A stretch of DNA of 64,000 nucleotides from Granulosicoccus sp. (GCA_023301725.1 JALZUD010000034.1:58747-122746), one strand, 5' to 3'; counted from the stretch's first letter, positions 27,181 through 36,397 are shown. Numbers and translations: made by a program. Notes: generated by a model not told the origin, from the sequence alone.

Positions 27181-28377
27181 ATGACTAAGTTCAGAGATGT
27201 ATCGTCAAAAAAATGGCTAATATTCATCTTGCTACTGCAAGCTTGCTCCTCTGAGCCACCGTCAGCGAGTACTTCTAACACAGAGGAGCAATGGCTAGAC
27301 TCCATAGTGGTCGCTGCAGATCCGGCTGATTCCTCCTATCCCCTCAACCCCATCGAGTTCTCGACCCAACTGGCAGCAAGATCTACGCGTTTTAGTATTC
27401 GCGGTATTTTTACCGTGAGCGATTCCTTGCCGACTGACATTACAAATGAGAATCAAAGTGCATTACTGGCGAAAGCGGGTTTGATTGCCTCACTTGATCG
27501 TGTGGCCGCCCGCAGTAAAGACGATGTAGCTGCTCAGCCTTCGCAATGGCATTACGAGCACGTGCTACGCAGCAGCGTGGTAGTCGACGCAGTTGCCAAC
27601 CGTACACCTTTGTTTGATCAATTGGCATCGATTAAACCGACCAGTTCGGTACAGCGAGCCGCCCTGAAACTTGCGGGTGCGTCTGATCATCAGCTTTGGG
27701 TAGGCAATAACAGCCTGAACATTGAGTCGATTGTGGATTCACCCCCTAATCAGTGCAGTGCTCGCTACCGCTGGCAATCGGAGGTAAGCGCCACACTTCG
27801 TGTTCAACTGGAATTCCTCGTACAGAGCTGCCCGCAAACTCAGAGCGTGGGCGATTACACTCGTTGGCAGCTTGGAGGGCTGGCAGCGAGTGGATCTCTG
27901 GATGAGCTAGAGAATTCGACAGTCGTCAGATCCACACCCATCGACGCAACAGTCTGGTTTAGCCACGGTTGGGGCGAGGTGCCAAATGTGGGAGGGGCGG
28001 TTGTACTGGACACCTTATCTATTGAGATAGGTTCACAGCAGCGTCTCGATATTTCCCGAAGCAGGCGTCGCAGTGGTCGTGGCCCCGAGACTGTAGAGGC
28101 ATCTTTGTTAGATCGCAATGGCGGGTCGCGCACCATTGATATCGTGTGGAAGGATGAAGAGGCGCTAGCCACGGCTGCCTCAGGCACTCGATACCCAAAC
28201 CAAATAACATTGAGTTCAGTTGCAGAAAATATTGATCTGAGTGTTTACATAATGAACCGCGCTATCGAATCTGATACAGGATTTGGAAAATCGTTAAACG
28301 TGCCAGTAATTGTCAGTGGTAGCCATACTGGCTCAGGGTTTTTGAACTATGTGTCAATCAACAGCACGTCGCCATGA
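27181..28377 (+). CDS. lipoprotein with possible CrtC/AttH-like (lipocalin-type) domain
   Basis: From ATG 27181, preceded by an AGAGGG site, the protein has 398 residues. It starts with a lipoprotein signal ending LLQAC (Cys22). The C-terminal half (WFSHGWGEVP.., VLDTLSIEIGSQQRLDISRSR, SGTRYPNQITLSS, VPVIVSGSHTGSGFLNYVSI) follows the order of conserved blocks in the AttH/carotenoid 1,2-hydratase-like superfamily: a HxWG-type strand, an R-rich strand, WxSP/YP and a final GxxxGxGxxE strand. Here the final acidic residue is Asn, so catalysis is doubtful. It overlaps the next gene (a di-heme cytochrome lipoprotein) by 4 nt, suggesting a functional pair. The fold assignment is tentative; it could be an unrelated beta-rich lipoprotein. 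Confidence 0.5.
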   Translation: MTKFRDVSSKKWLIFILLLQACSSEPPSASTSNTEEQWLDSIVVAADPADSSYPLNPIEFSTQLAARSTRFSIRGIFTVSDSLPTDITNENQSALLAKAGLIASLDRVAARSKDDVAAQPSQWHYEHVLRSSVVVDAVANRTPLFDQLASIKPTSSVQRAALKLAGASDHQLWVGNNSLNIESIVDSPPNQCSARYRWQSEVSATLRVQLEFLVQSCPQTQSVGDYTRWQLGGLAASGSLDELENSTVVRSTPIDATVWFSHGWGEVPNVGGAVVLDTLSIEIGSQQRLDISRSRRRSGRGPETVEASLLDRNGGSRTIDIVWKDEEALATAASGTRYPNQITLSSVAENIDLSVYIMNRAIESDTGFGKSLNVPVIVSGSHTGSGFLNYVSINSTSP

Positions 28378-29954
28378 TCGAATCTGCAACGCATAGAGTA
28401 CGAGCAGTTATGTACAAACTATTCATAACTGTCCTGTTTGCTCTGGCGCTGTCAGCGTGCCGTGATGAGCCGTCTATTCCAGCAGATACGCTAAGCAATA
28501 ACAGCGCAGTTGCAGACAATGGACTGCCTATTCAGCAGAGTGAACTCAGTCGGATTCTGGATACGCCGATAGATTCAGTAGCTGCGACGGTGGCTGTTGA
28601 TGCCAGCGCTGTGAAGAATTGGCCAGATGCGCGCTTTTCATCGCCCGGACTCATTCCCGCCTATCAACAGCGCGAGGGTGATGCAGATCTTGGCCGTAAG
28701 GCGTTGTTAGAAGAGGCCTATGTTGGCTGCGGCATCCCTGAACGCGTTTTTCGCCAATTGCTGCCTGCGGATACGGCGCCTTTGGAAGTTTCGGGACGTC
28801 ACTCGCGCGCGGATGGCCTGCCGTACAACGTTAACGTGGTGACTAACGGTGATCAGTTGTCGATTGCAACAAGCAACTGTTTGACATGCCACGCAACGCC
28901 ATTATTCGGTAATTTGGTGGTGGGGTTGGGTAATGAATTTCTTGACTTCACGAACGACGCCTCAAAGCCTGTGGAGCGCGCAGGTGCTCTAGTTCAAGGT
29001 GATGCCGAGATTGCCGCTTGGGAGCTATACGCTGATCGTATTAGCGCCATTGCCCCTTATATTCAAACCAGTACCATTGGGGTCAATCCGGCTAACAACC
29101 TCACATTTGCGTTAATTGCTCATCGACGTGCAGAGGACAATGCCTGGTCCAGCGAACCTTTATTGCCTTTACCCCCAACGCAGGTGCCTCCTGTCAGTGT
29201 GCCGCCTTGGTGGCGTATGGCTAAAAAGCCTGCCATGTTCAACCTTGGAGAAGGTCGGGGCGATCACGCAAGAATTATGATGGCGGCATCGATGCTGTGT
29301 ACAGACAGCCTTGCTGAACTCGAAGAAATTGATCAATATGCTCCCGATATTCGTGCATTTATTGCAAGTCTGGCGCCTCCGGAATATCCGTTTCCTGTCG
29401 ATTCAACCCTAGTCGATGCTGGGCGTGATGTATTTGCCGGTACCTGCTCGCAGTGTCACGGTAGCTACGAAGATGAGCAGACATATCCTGCTCGATTGGT
29501 GCCTATAGATATAGTACAGACGGATAGCATGCTGGTTGATTTTGCATTCGGCGCTGGAGTGCCTTACGTCGATTGGTTTAACAAATCATACTACGGTCAG
29601 TTGTCAACCGCCGCTCCAGGCGCAGGCTATGTCGCGCCACCACTGGATGGTATATGGGCAACAGCGCCGTTTTTGCATAATGGCTCGGTCCCCACTATCA
29701 GCATGCTGTTAGACAGTAATACGCGACCACAGTACTGGAGGCATTTAGTCAGTGATTTGTCTGATCCTGAGAGCTACGACCAACAGCGTTTGGGCTGGGC
29801 GCATGAAGTGCTCGACAGCGGCAAGGCCAATCTTTCTGATGTGGCAACGTACGACACAGATCTGCCCGGTTACACCAATTTAGGGCATCAGTTTGGTGAT
29901 CATTTAACTGACGATCAGCGCACGGCGGTTATCGAGTATTTAAAAACTCTCTAG
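28374..29954 (+). CDS. di-heme c-type cytochrome lipoprotein
   Basis: A 526-residue periplasmic cytochrome. The ATG at 28374 overlaps the upstream stop (ATGA); ATG 28410 is an alternative that gives a shorter signal peptide. The lipobox ALSAC places the lipidated Cys at residue 29. Two heme-c sites are visible: CLTCH (169-173) and CSQCH (358-362). Between and after them are VPPWWRMAKKPAMFNLGEGRGDHAR and YVAPPLDGIWATAPFLHNGSVPT, which are hallmarks of the family of large di-heme cytochromes related to cytochrome c peroxidase/RoxA-type proteins. Its function is not established; electron transfer or oxidation of a hydrophobic substrate at the inner face of the outer membrane is plausible. Neighbour coupling links it to the lipoprotein upstream. 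Confidence 0.82.
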   Translation: MIESATHRVRAVMYKLFITVLFALALSACRDEPSIPADTLSNNSAVADNGLPIQQSELSRILDTPIDSVAATVAVDASAVKNWPDARFSSPGLIPAYQQREGDADLGRKALLEEAYVGCGIPERVFRQLLPADTAPLEVSGRHSRADGLPYNVNVVTNGDQLSIATSNCLTCHATPLFGNLVVGLGNEFLDFTNDASKPVERAGALVQGDAEIAAWELYADRISAIAPYIQTSTIGVNPANNLTFALIAHRRAEDNAWSSEPLLPLPPTQVPPVSVPPWWRMAKKPAMFNLGEGRGDHARIMMAASMLCTDSLAELEEIDQYAPDIRAFIASLAPPEYPFPVDSTLVDAGRDVFAGTCSQCHGSYEDEQTYPARLVPIDIVQTDSMLVDFAFGAGVPYVDWFNKSYYGQLSTAAPGAGYVAPPLDGIWATAPFLHNGSVPTISMLLDSNTRPQYWRHLVSDLSDPESYDQQRLGWAHEVLDSGKANLSDVATYDTDLPGYTNLGHQFGDHLTDDQRTAVIEYLKTL

Positions 29955-30098
29955 GCAGCTGTGCAACCGTGCCACAAACTGGAGTAATCTGTGCCACGCA
30001 GTTGGCTCCTGTCGGATAACCCGATAATCTGCACTTTACGATGCGCACACACGATAATGGCGGGCTAAAACGCCATGCAACTTTTCTGGTACTGACCA

Positions 30099-31094
30099 AT
30101 GTTAAAAACACCTTATCTGTTATTCCTCGGCGATGCTCCTGATGCATTGTCAGCTAAAGTGGCTCAGGGCATAAAAGACTGGCGGCCAGAATTTTGTGTG
30201 GGGCAATACCGTCAGGAAGGTTGCAAGGCAGATCTCGGGTTGCCTGATATGACTATTGCAGAGGCGGTCGCTGCAGGTGCCAAAACCTTGGTAGTGGGTG
30301 TTGCGAATCGTGGCGGTGTAATAAGTGAGGGATGGAACGACGCTTTCGAGCAAGCGTTAAATGCAGGTTTGGACATTGCCTCTGGACTGCACACTTTGTT
30401 GACTGAGAACCCAGAGCTTGTTGAGCTTGCCAAAACTACAGGACAATCTTTGCACGACGTGCGGGTGCCTCAACAGGCGTTTCCTATAGCTACAGGTGTA
30501 AAGCGATCTGGCAAGCGGTGTCTGGCTATCGGTACTGATTGTTCCATAGGTAAAATGTACACTGGCATCGCGATGGAAAAACTCATGCTGGAACGCGGCA
30601 TGAAGGCAAGCTTCCGCGCTACGGGGCAAACAGGCATTCTGATCACGGGTAGCGGAATCCCTCTAGATGCTGTAGTTGCCGACTTCATGGCAGGCTCTGT
30701 TGAGTGGCTAACACCTGATAACGATCCTGATCATTGGGATTTGATTGAAGGTCAGGGAAGCCTGTTCCATGCCTCTTTTTCAGGTGTCACGCTTGCGTTA
30801 GTTCACGGTGGAGCTCCTGATGCTCTGGTTTTGTGCCATGAACCGACACGCACTCACATGCGCGGCCTTCCCGATTACGCATTACCATCATTAGAGCTGC
30901 TGCGTGATACCGCATTAACCTTAGCTCGGTTTGTTAATCCGAACTGCAAGGTAGTGGGTGTGTCAGTGAATACCTCTGCGCTGGATGACGAAGCTGCGAA
31001 AGCGTGCTTACAGGAAATTGAGCAGCGTATGCAGCTGCCTGCGACAGATCCTTTTCGCTATGGCGCCGATCGGCTTGTGGATGCACTCGCTTGA
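30099..31094 (+). CDS. dgcN: DUF1611-family D-glutamate N-acetyltransferase
   Basis: The 331-residue protein has the DUF1611 layout: an N-terminal Rossmann-like part (YLLFLGDAPDALSAKVAQGI), then a P-loop-like half with CLAIGTDCSIGKMYTGIAME and FRATGQTGILITGSGIPLDAVVADFMAG. Its immediate neighbour is a dipeptide-epimerase-like enolase enzyme, the dgcN-dgcA pair described for D-glutamate catabolism, in which DgcN acetylates D-Glu and DgcA racemises the N-acetyl product. The assignment rests on this pairing and motif pattern. A small hairpin ATGGCG/CGCCAT (30057-30076) lies in the leader. Confidence 0.83.
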   Translation: MLKTPYLLFLGDAPDALSAKVAQGIKDWRPEFCVGQYRQEGCKADLGLPDMTIAEAVAAGAKTLVVGVANRGGVISEGWNDAFEQALNAGLDIASGLHTLLTENPELVELAKTTGQSLHDVRVPQQAFPIATGVKRSGKRCLAIGTDCSIGKMYTGIAMEKLMLERGMKASFRATGQTGILITGSGIPLDAVVADFMAGSVEWLTPDNDPDHWDLIEGQGSLFHASFSGVTLALVHGGAPDALVLCHEPTRTHMRGLPDYALPSLELLRDTALTLARFVNPNCKVVGVSVNTSALDDEAAKACLQEIEQRMQLPATDPFRYGADRLVDALA

Positions 31095-31139
31095 TGGTTG
31101 AATTCTCTTTAACTTTAAAGGTTTAAGGCTGAGCAATAA

Positions 31140-32135
31140 ATGACTGAACTATTAAAGGCTGAGCTTCTAGTCACGCGTGATGTGTTTGCCACCAAAGGTG
31201 TCTTCACCATCTCGCGTGGTTCACGCACGCAAGCTTGTGTACTCACTGTCACTTTGACATCAGGTGAGCACGTTGGCGTGGGCGAGTGTGTGCCTTATGC
31301 ACGATATGGAGAAACTCTAGATAGTGTGGAGGCGCAAGTTCTTGGCTTGCGCCAGGCACTGCGCGACGGAATGGACCGTTCAATGCTGCAAAGCGCTCTA
31401 CCTGCGGGCGCAGCAAGAAACGCAGTGGATTGCGCCTTGTGGGACTTGCAGGCAAAATCAACAGGTACGCCGGTATGGTCTCTTGCCGGGTTATCTGAGC
31501 CTACACCTGTAACAACTGCATACACTTTGTCTCTCGATACTCCAGAGAACATGCAGGCTGCCGCCAGCGAAAATTCGGCAAGGCCCGTGCTAAAAATCAA
31601 ACTTGGCGGTACTGGCGATCTTGAGCGACTTCAAGCAGTGCGTCGTGGTGCGCCAGACAGCACGTTAATTGTTGACGCTAACGAAGGTTGGTCGGCAGCA
31701 GATTATGATGCTTTGGCTCCTGCGATGCTTGATCTGGGCGTGGCTCTGGTTGAACAACCTCTTCCCGCTGGTCATGATCAGGCCTTACTGGGACGCAAGC
31801 GACCGCTTCCCGTTTGTGCAGATGAGGCATGCCACGACCGCGAATCTTTGGGCCAGTTGTCTGGAAAGTACGATGTCGTCAACATCAAACTGGACAAAAC
31901 AGGCGGTCTGACAGAGGCCCTTGCATTGCGCGAAGCGGCTATTAAAGCGGGCTTTGATGTCATGGTGGGTTGTATGGTGGGCAGCTCATTGGCCATGGCA
32001 CCGGCATTGCTAGTAGCACAGGGTGTGACTTATGTTGATCTGGATGGTCCTTTGCTACTAGCTGAGGATAGAGTAACTCCCATGCAATTCGAAGTAAGTC
32101 TGATTCATCCTGCGTCGCGTAAGCTTTGGGGATAG
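31140..32135 (+). CDS. dgcA: N-acetyl-D-glutamate racemase / dipeptide epimerase (enolase superfamily)
   Basis: A 331-residue muconate-lactonizing-type enolase-superfamily enzyme. Visible elements: GVGECVPYARYGET in the capping domain, NAVDCALWDLQAK, the catalytic KxK (LKIKLGG), metal ligands in LIVDANEGWSA, VEQPLP and VCADEACHDRE, and the opposing lysine in VNIKLDKTGG. These fit L-Ala-D/L-Glu epimerases and DgcA. Placement 45 bp after dgcN favours the DgcA role in D-glutamate use, with a muropeptide dipeptide epimerase as the alternative. Confidence 0.85.
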   Translation: MTELLKAELLVTRDVFATKGVFTISRGSRTQACVLTVTLTSGEHVGVGECVPYARYGETLDSVEAQVLGLRQALRDGMDRSMLQSALPAGAARNAVDCALWDLQAKSTGTPVWSLAGLSEPTPVTTAYTLSLDTPENMQAAASENSARPVLKIKLGGTGDLERLQAVRRGAPDSTLIVDANEGWSAADYDALAPAMLDLGVALVEQPLPAGHDQALLGRKRPLPVCADEACHDRESLGQLSGKYDVVNIKLDKTGGLTEALALREAAIKAGFDVMVGCMVGSSLAMAPALLVAQGVTYVDLDGPLLLAEDRVTPMQFEVSLIHPASRKLWG

Positions 32136-32249
32136 CACCCTGCTCTGATTGGTGTTGTCGGTGCTCTAACGAGAATCTGGCAGCGATAGCTGCTAGTGCT
32201 AGCTATCCTTGCTAGCACTCGTCGCTGGTAAAACTAATGAGACTGAGTC

Positions 32250-33542
32250 ATGGCAAAATCAATAGTGGTGTTAGGCGGTGGTGCAGGCGGGCTTGAACTT
32301 GTCGTCAAGCTTGCAAAGAAGTTCAAGCGCGAGACCGAAGTAAGCGTTGTGTTGGTGGATAAAAATGCATCGCACATCTGGAAGCCTTTACTGCATGAGG
32401 TTGCCACCGGCTCTCTCGACAGCCACCACGATGAAACCAGTTACCGCATGCTGGCAAGAAAGTACAAATTTCAGTTTGTGTTAGGCCAAGTTACGCAGGT
32501 AGATAAAGAGCTAAACCAATTACGTGTAGCCGCCGAAACTGACGATTTGGGTGAAGAGCTAGTCGAGGAGCGTCTAATACCATTCGACCAGTTAGTGCTA
32601 TGTCCGGGCAGCCGAAGTAACGATTTCGGTACAACTGGCGTTGCCGAGCACTGCATCAAGCTTGACTCCAGAGAACAAGCAGAGCGATTCCATAAACAGT
32701 ACATAAAGCAGCTTCACAGAGTGAGTTCCAGTAAAGATGACACGGGGCAATTGTCAGTTGTCATCGTTGGTGGTGGAGCTACAGGCGTGGAGCTGGCGGC
32801 TGACTTACACAATGTTGCAGGACGTCTTAGCGAGTACGGGTTTGGCACGTTCTCACAAGCACGTTTGAATGTATCAGTGATCGAGGCCGGACCCATGTTA
32901 TTGCCAAGGCTGCCAGACCGAATAGGCGTTAGTGTGGAACGAGAACTCAATTCAATCGGGATCAGTGTGTTGACCTCAACTCGCATAGAAAGCGCAGCAT
33001 CAGATGCTTTGTATACCAGTGAGGGGCAGAGAATTGATGCAGATGTCAGCGTATGGGCCGCAGGTGTTAGAGCGCCGGGCTTTCTTGCAGAAAGTGGGTT
33101 TCCCGTGGATAACCTGGGTCGCGTCAAAGTCAACCCAGACCTGACAGTTGAGGGTTATGAAAATATTTATGGAGCAGGTGACTGTTGCTGCTGTCCTATG
33201 GCAGATGGCGACACTGTGCCCCCTAGAGCGCAGTCGGCCCATCAAATGGCCAGCACAGTTGCGCACAACATTGTCGCCCGTCATAAGGGCAAGAAGCCGA
33301 AGGATTTTGTCTACAAAGACTTTGGTAGTTTGATCAGTTTGTCAAAGTTTTCAACCGTGGGCAATCTCATGGGTAACCTGATGAGAGGCACAGTGTTTGT
33401 AGAAGGCTGGGTAGCGCGATTGGTGTACTTATCGCTTTACCGAATGCATCAAAATGCGGTGCATGGGCCGTTCTCTACTTTGTTGCTTATCGTGGGAGAC
33501 AGAATTTACAAGGCCACCCGTGCTGATTTAAAGCTGCACTAG
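32250..33542 (+). CDS. ndh: type II NADH:quinone dehydrogenase
   Basis: A 430-residue flavoprotein with two Rossmann sites: SIVVLGGGAGGLELVVKL (FAD) and VVIVGGGATGVELAADLHN (NADH). The block HIWKPLLHEVATGSLD is characteristic of NDH-2, as are VWAAGVRAPGFL and YGAGDC. A C-terminal amphipathic stretch (GTVFVEGWVARLVYLSLYRMHQNAV) probably attaches it to the membrane. It oxidises NADH without proton pumping and could balance redox in a phototroph. It is monocistronic by appearance, with an intrinsic terminator 48 bp downstream. Confidence 0.93.
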   Translation: MAKSIVVLGGGAGGLELVVKLAKKFKRETEVSVVLVDKNASHIWKPLLHEVATGSLDSHHDETSYRMLARKYKFQFVLGQVTQVDKELNQLRVAAETDDLGEELVEERLIPFDQLVLCPGSRSNDFGTTGVAEHCIKLDSREQAERFHKQYIKQLHRVSSSKDDTGQLSVVIVGGGATGVELAADLHNVAGRLSEYGFGTFSQARLNVSVIEAGPMLLPRLPDRIGVSVERELNSIGISVLTSTRIESAASDALYTSEGQRIDADVSVWAAGVRAPGFLAESGFPVDNLGRVKVNPDLTVEGYENIYGAGDCCCCPMADGDTVPPRAQSAHQMASTVAHNIVARHKGKKPKDFVYKDFGSLISLSKFSTVGNLMGNLMRGTVFVEGWVARLVYLSLYRMHQNAVHGPFSTLLLIVGDRIYKATRADLKLH

Positions 33543-33589
33543 CGGCTTCTGACGGAGCGCGATGCTTTACGTCTGGTCTTGTTTTCCAA

Positions 33590-33629
33590 CGTTCCCGGTA
33601 GGCTTTTCAGCTTTGCCGGGAACGCTTTT
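33590..33629 (+). terminator. Rho-independent terminator after ndh
   Basis: CGTTCCCGG (33590-33598) pairs with CCGGGAACG (33616-33624) and is followed by CTTTTA. It is suitably placed after the ndh stop and before the convergent gene at 33711. Confidence 0.8.
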
Positions 33630-33710
33630 AATATCCGATGATGCAACATTGCTTTATTTACCAACACAATGTCGCACTGCTCAGATTCTTGATTAGAGGC
33701 TCAGCTCAGG

Positions 33711-34598
33711 CTAGTCCACGCTCTCTTTAACAGGCTTCACCAGCTTGTCATCATTTGCGTTGATTTTCTCACCCATTGTCGCTTGCAGCTTGTCATCTAA
33801 CTTGTTGACCTTGCCGCCAACACTAGATGTTACTTTGTCGTCGATTGCGTTGACTTTGTCGCCAACCTTTGCCGACACTTTGTCGTCAATATCATTGACC
33901 TTAGCGCCCACTTTCGAAGCAATACGGCTAAAAAGATCTTTCGGGGCGGAGCCTTCCAGTTTACTAACGCCTGTGGCCACAGAACCTGCCACTTTCCCAA
34001 GCATGCCGCTCTCTCTCGATGCTGCGGTTTTTTCACGAACACTCTGCGAAGCATTTTTGGCACGGGCTACCACGACATCACCCAGATTCTCTGTGCTCGA
34101 TGATACTTTGCGCGATACGCGGCTCATCAAGGGCTCGTCAGGGTCGTCTGTGACGCCAAATTTGCTGGTTCGCTCTGATGCGGCCTTGATAGTTTTATCA
34201 AGCTTCTTGTCGAGACGTCCTGTAATTCCCCCCATTTTGGCAACTGCGCGACCAAAAGAGCTGTCAGCTTCGCTGACCGTGGCTGGCTGAACTTCTCCAT
34301 CAACCGCCTGACCTGCTGCTATCTTAGCTTCGACGAATTTACCACCGTGCTTTGACATCTTCTCTTTTACCGAGGTGACGGCGCGAGCGAATTTCGTGTT
34401 TTCTTGATCAATTGACAATTTGCCGTCGCTGTCTAGCGTGCCGGAGGTAGTGAGAGCGGTAAGGCTGGGAAATAGTCCGGGGTCACTGGCTACGGTTTCA
34501 TCGTGACTATGCGCCTCCACCCACTTACGCTCGTTGAGGGCATTGAGTAATAGCCAAGCGGCTACCGCGAGCAAACATAGGGTGCTTATCCAGATCAT
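33711..34598 (-). CDS. membrane-anchored protein with C-terminal 15-residue repeats
   Basis: I do not recognise this 295-residue protein. Residues 2-20 form a single N-terminal membrane helix (IWISTLCLLAVAAWLLLNAL), and the remainder is lysine-, serine- and alanine-rich and probably helical. Residues about 229-288 (33735-33914) are four consecutive 15-residue repeats of the type xVGxKVNxIDDKVxx, with invariant Lys-(V/I)-Asn and Asp-Asp-Lys. The middle part has looser related elements (GRLDKKLDKTIKAASERT). The pattern suggests an amphipathic or coiled-coil rod. GATTCTCCTTGG-type sequence before the start supplies a GGAG site. It lies between ndh (convergent) and idi (same strand), at the border of the photosynthesis cluster. 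Confidence 0.75.
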   Translation of the reverse strand: MIWISTLCLLAVAAWLLLNALNERKWVEAHSHDETVASDPGLFPSLTALTTSGTLDSDGKLSIDQENTKFARAVTSVKEKMSKHGGKFVEAKIAAGQAVDGEVQPATVSEADSSFGRAVAKMGGITGRLDKKLDKTIKAASERTSKFGVTDDPDEPLMSRVSRKVSSSTENLGDVVVARAKNASQSVREKTAASRESGMLGKVAGSVATGVSKLEGSAPKDLFSRIASKVGAKVNDIDDKVSAKVGDKVNAIDDKVTSSVGGKVNKLDDKLQATMGEKINANDDKLVKPVKESVD

Positions 34599-34767
34599 TG
34601 GATTCTCCTTGGGATATTAATCAAAACAGGGTATGGACCATACGACGTCAGTAATCTTACGCGTTTGGCGCCGCACTCTCAAGTGACCAAGGTGTTATCA
34701 ATTGTGGATTTGCTGAGGACACTGACTGGCTTGCTGAGAACTCAGTGGTTTCTGCAGCCCCTGATGC

Positions 34768-35340
34768 CTACAGGGCCTGGCAATTGTCAAACGCTGCCGC
34801 TGAAATCATGTCGTAGTGCTTGCCTATGTAGATTCGAATCCACTTCGAGTAAGCACTTGAATTATCTTGAATATCCGTGCGAAGTGAAGGCATGTCGTGC
34901 CAGCGAACCGCTTGAACCTCATCGCGATTAAACAGCGTTGGCAGGGTGTCGTCATCGACATACCCAACAAAGCAATGCGCTATTTCGTTTTCGTAGAGTG
35001 TTCCGCCCACGTACGCCTCGTAGGCGATTTTGCCAAACACCGATAACTCAATATTTTGGCAGCCTACCTCTTCAAAGAGGCGACGATGCGCACAATCTTG
35101 AAGGGATTCGTTCCATCTAGGGTGTGAACAACAGGTGTTAGCCCAAAGTCCGCCTGAATGGTATTTGCTGTCTGCCCTTTGCTGTAGCAGCATGCGCCCG
35201 CGGTTAAACAGGAAAATGGATACAGCCAAATGAGGTACGTTACGGACGTGGGCATCCCATTTGTTGATAGGGTAGAGCTCACCGTTGGTGTCGATGGCGG
35301 TAATAACTTCTTTTTGTGTTTGGAATTGAACGTCTAACAT
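34768..35340 (-). CDS. idi: isopentenyl-diphosphate delta-isomerase, type I
   Basis: Idi interconverts IPP and DMAPP for carotenoid and phytol synthesis. The 190-residue Nudix-fold protein has LLQQRADSKYHSGGLWANTC (catalytic Cys in WANTCCSHP), HRRLFEEVGC (Nudix-like helix) and TLYENEIAHCFVG (catalytic Glu). It follows crtC on the same strand with a 64-bp gap and probably shares the crtC promoter. Linkage of idi to the photosynthesis cluster is common among phototrophic proteobacteria. Confidence 0.95.
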   Translation of the reverse strand: MLDVQFQTQKEVITAIDTNGELYPINKWDAHVRNVPHLAVSIFLFNRGRMLLQQRADSKYHSGGLWANTCCSHPRWNESLQDCAHRRLFEEVGCQNIELSVFGKIAYEAYVGGTLYENEIAHCFVGYVDDDTLPTLFNRDEVQAVRWHDMPSLRTDIQDNSSAYSKWIRIYIGKHYDMISAAAFDNCQAL

Positions 35341-35404
35341 TTAATTTTTTTGGCTCATATTCGAAAAGCGAACGGACAACATTGTTTACCTTTCTTTAGT
35401 TACG

Positions 35405-36370
35405 TTAATCTATCAAAACAGTGCGTAAATTTCTAGGCATTCGAAAAGGTAATAGCGTGCGCACCCAAGCCTTGTCGAACCGCTGCAGGTATAAACTCTC
35501 GTGGACTGTGTGACTCAACACACCTGCATTTTGTTCAACAAACCGGGAGCGCGAGTAAAACGGCGTGTCCTCCAAGGTTTGGAGTTTGCTTATTTGCGCG
35601 TTGCGTTTCGTACGGGTATCGCGTGCAATTCGCCAATAGCGAGTGGGTGGTAACTTAACGTGTTCATCGGCTACGCACTCAGTTCGCTGACCGTTGGCAG
35701 CGTAGTGCAGATTGCGGCGGCTATGCACGCCGTGTATGTCAGTTACGTCGTAAAGCACGGTGGTTGAGTTGTCCGCACCGTGTGTGCGTGACCAGACCCA
35801 GCTCTTAAAACTGGATTCCAGCGGCACTGTCCCATAGTTACTGTCAACATAAGCCTCACCTTGCCATCGCAGGTGCGGTTTGGAAAAGGCAACGCTTACC
35901 TTGGCTCGAGGTGCAATAGGCTGCCAGAAATGTTGCGCATTTGTGGGGTCTTCAGAATCCAGGGGCACCGCTTCAAGATCATAAGCGGGCAATTCAATGT
36001 TGATTTCGCCACGCACTCTTGACAGCGTTGGTGTGGATATTTCATCAATCGTGACACGCAGCGTGTTGCCATCGAGTTGAAACTGGCTCTTGCCGACGCT
36101 CAATTGATGTTCGCTGGTTTTGAGCGAGTTAGCACCTCGTTCAGTCATGCACCAACGCCAGGGTTTGCCATACAGCGCCGCATTGATGGCGCAGTGTTGA
36201 TTAGCGGGTGTGTTTTGCCTCTTGCGTGCTCGCGCGTAGTACGGCGAGAAAACACTGCCAATGAATGCTATGACGGTAATTGCGTGCTGTTCATCATCGC
36301 TTATCGCGTCAAGATACCACCAGCGATAGCCATTATCGGGTACTGCATCTGTGAATGATGGAACTGGCAT
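35405..36370 (-). CDS. crtC: carotenoid 1,2-hydratase (hydroxyneurosporene synthase)
   Basis: CrtC adds water to the end double bond of neurosporene/lycopene, the first step of the spirilloxanthin/spheroidene branch. The 321-residue protein shows the family signature GYRWWYLDAISDDEQHAITV and FIGSVFSPYYARARKR near the N-terminus, WCMTERG, and a lipocalin-like body with VDSNYGTVPLESSF and WVWSRTH. It is at the short end of the family. Its ATG is only 14 nt from a predicted -10 element (TAAAAT on the minus strand, 36385-36390), so the mRNA leader would be very short and has no Shine-Dalgarno. Divergent from crtE; paired PpsR-type operators lie between them. Confidence 0.94.
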   Translation of the reverse strand: MPVPSFTDAVPDNGYRWWYLDAISDDEQHAITVIAFIGSVFSPYYARARKRQNTPANQHCAINAALYGKPWRWCMTERGANSLKTSEHQLSVGKSQFQLDGNTLRVTIDEISTPTLSRVRGEINIELPAYDLEAVPLDSEDPTNAQHFWQPIAPRAKVSVAFSKPHLRWQGEAYVDSNYGTVPLESSFKSWVWSRTHGADNSTTVLYDVTDIHGVHSRRNLHYAANGQRTECVADEHVKLPPTRYWRIARDTRTKRNAQISKLQTLEDTPFYSRSRFVEQNAGVLSHTVHESLYLQRFDKAWVRTLLPFRMPRNLRTVLID

Positions 36371-36379
36371 GAGACGATC

Positions 36380-36397
36380 TGTCTATTTTAGTTGACA
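36380..36397. promoter_or_regulatory. PpsR/CrtJ-type operator 1 (crtC/crtE)
   Basis: TGTCTATTTTAGTTGACA fits TGT-N12-ACA exactly. It covers the -35 TTGACA (36392-36397) of the rightward crtE promoter and the -10 TAAAAT (36385-36390, minus strand) of crtC. Confidence 0.85.

Noticed and set aside
34631..34643. GTATGG-A-CCATAC palindrome upstream of the repeat protein gene
   Set aside because: Could be an operator, but there is no recognisable promoter or known motif; left out of the feature list.
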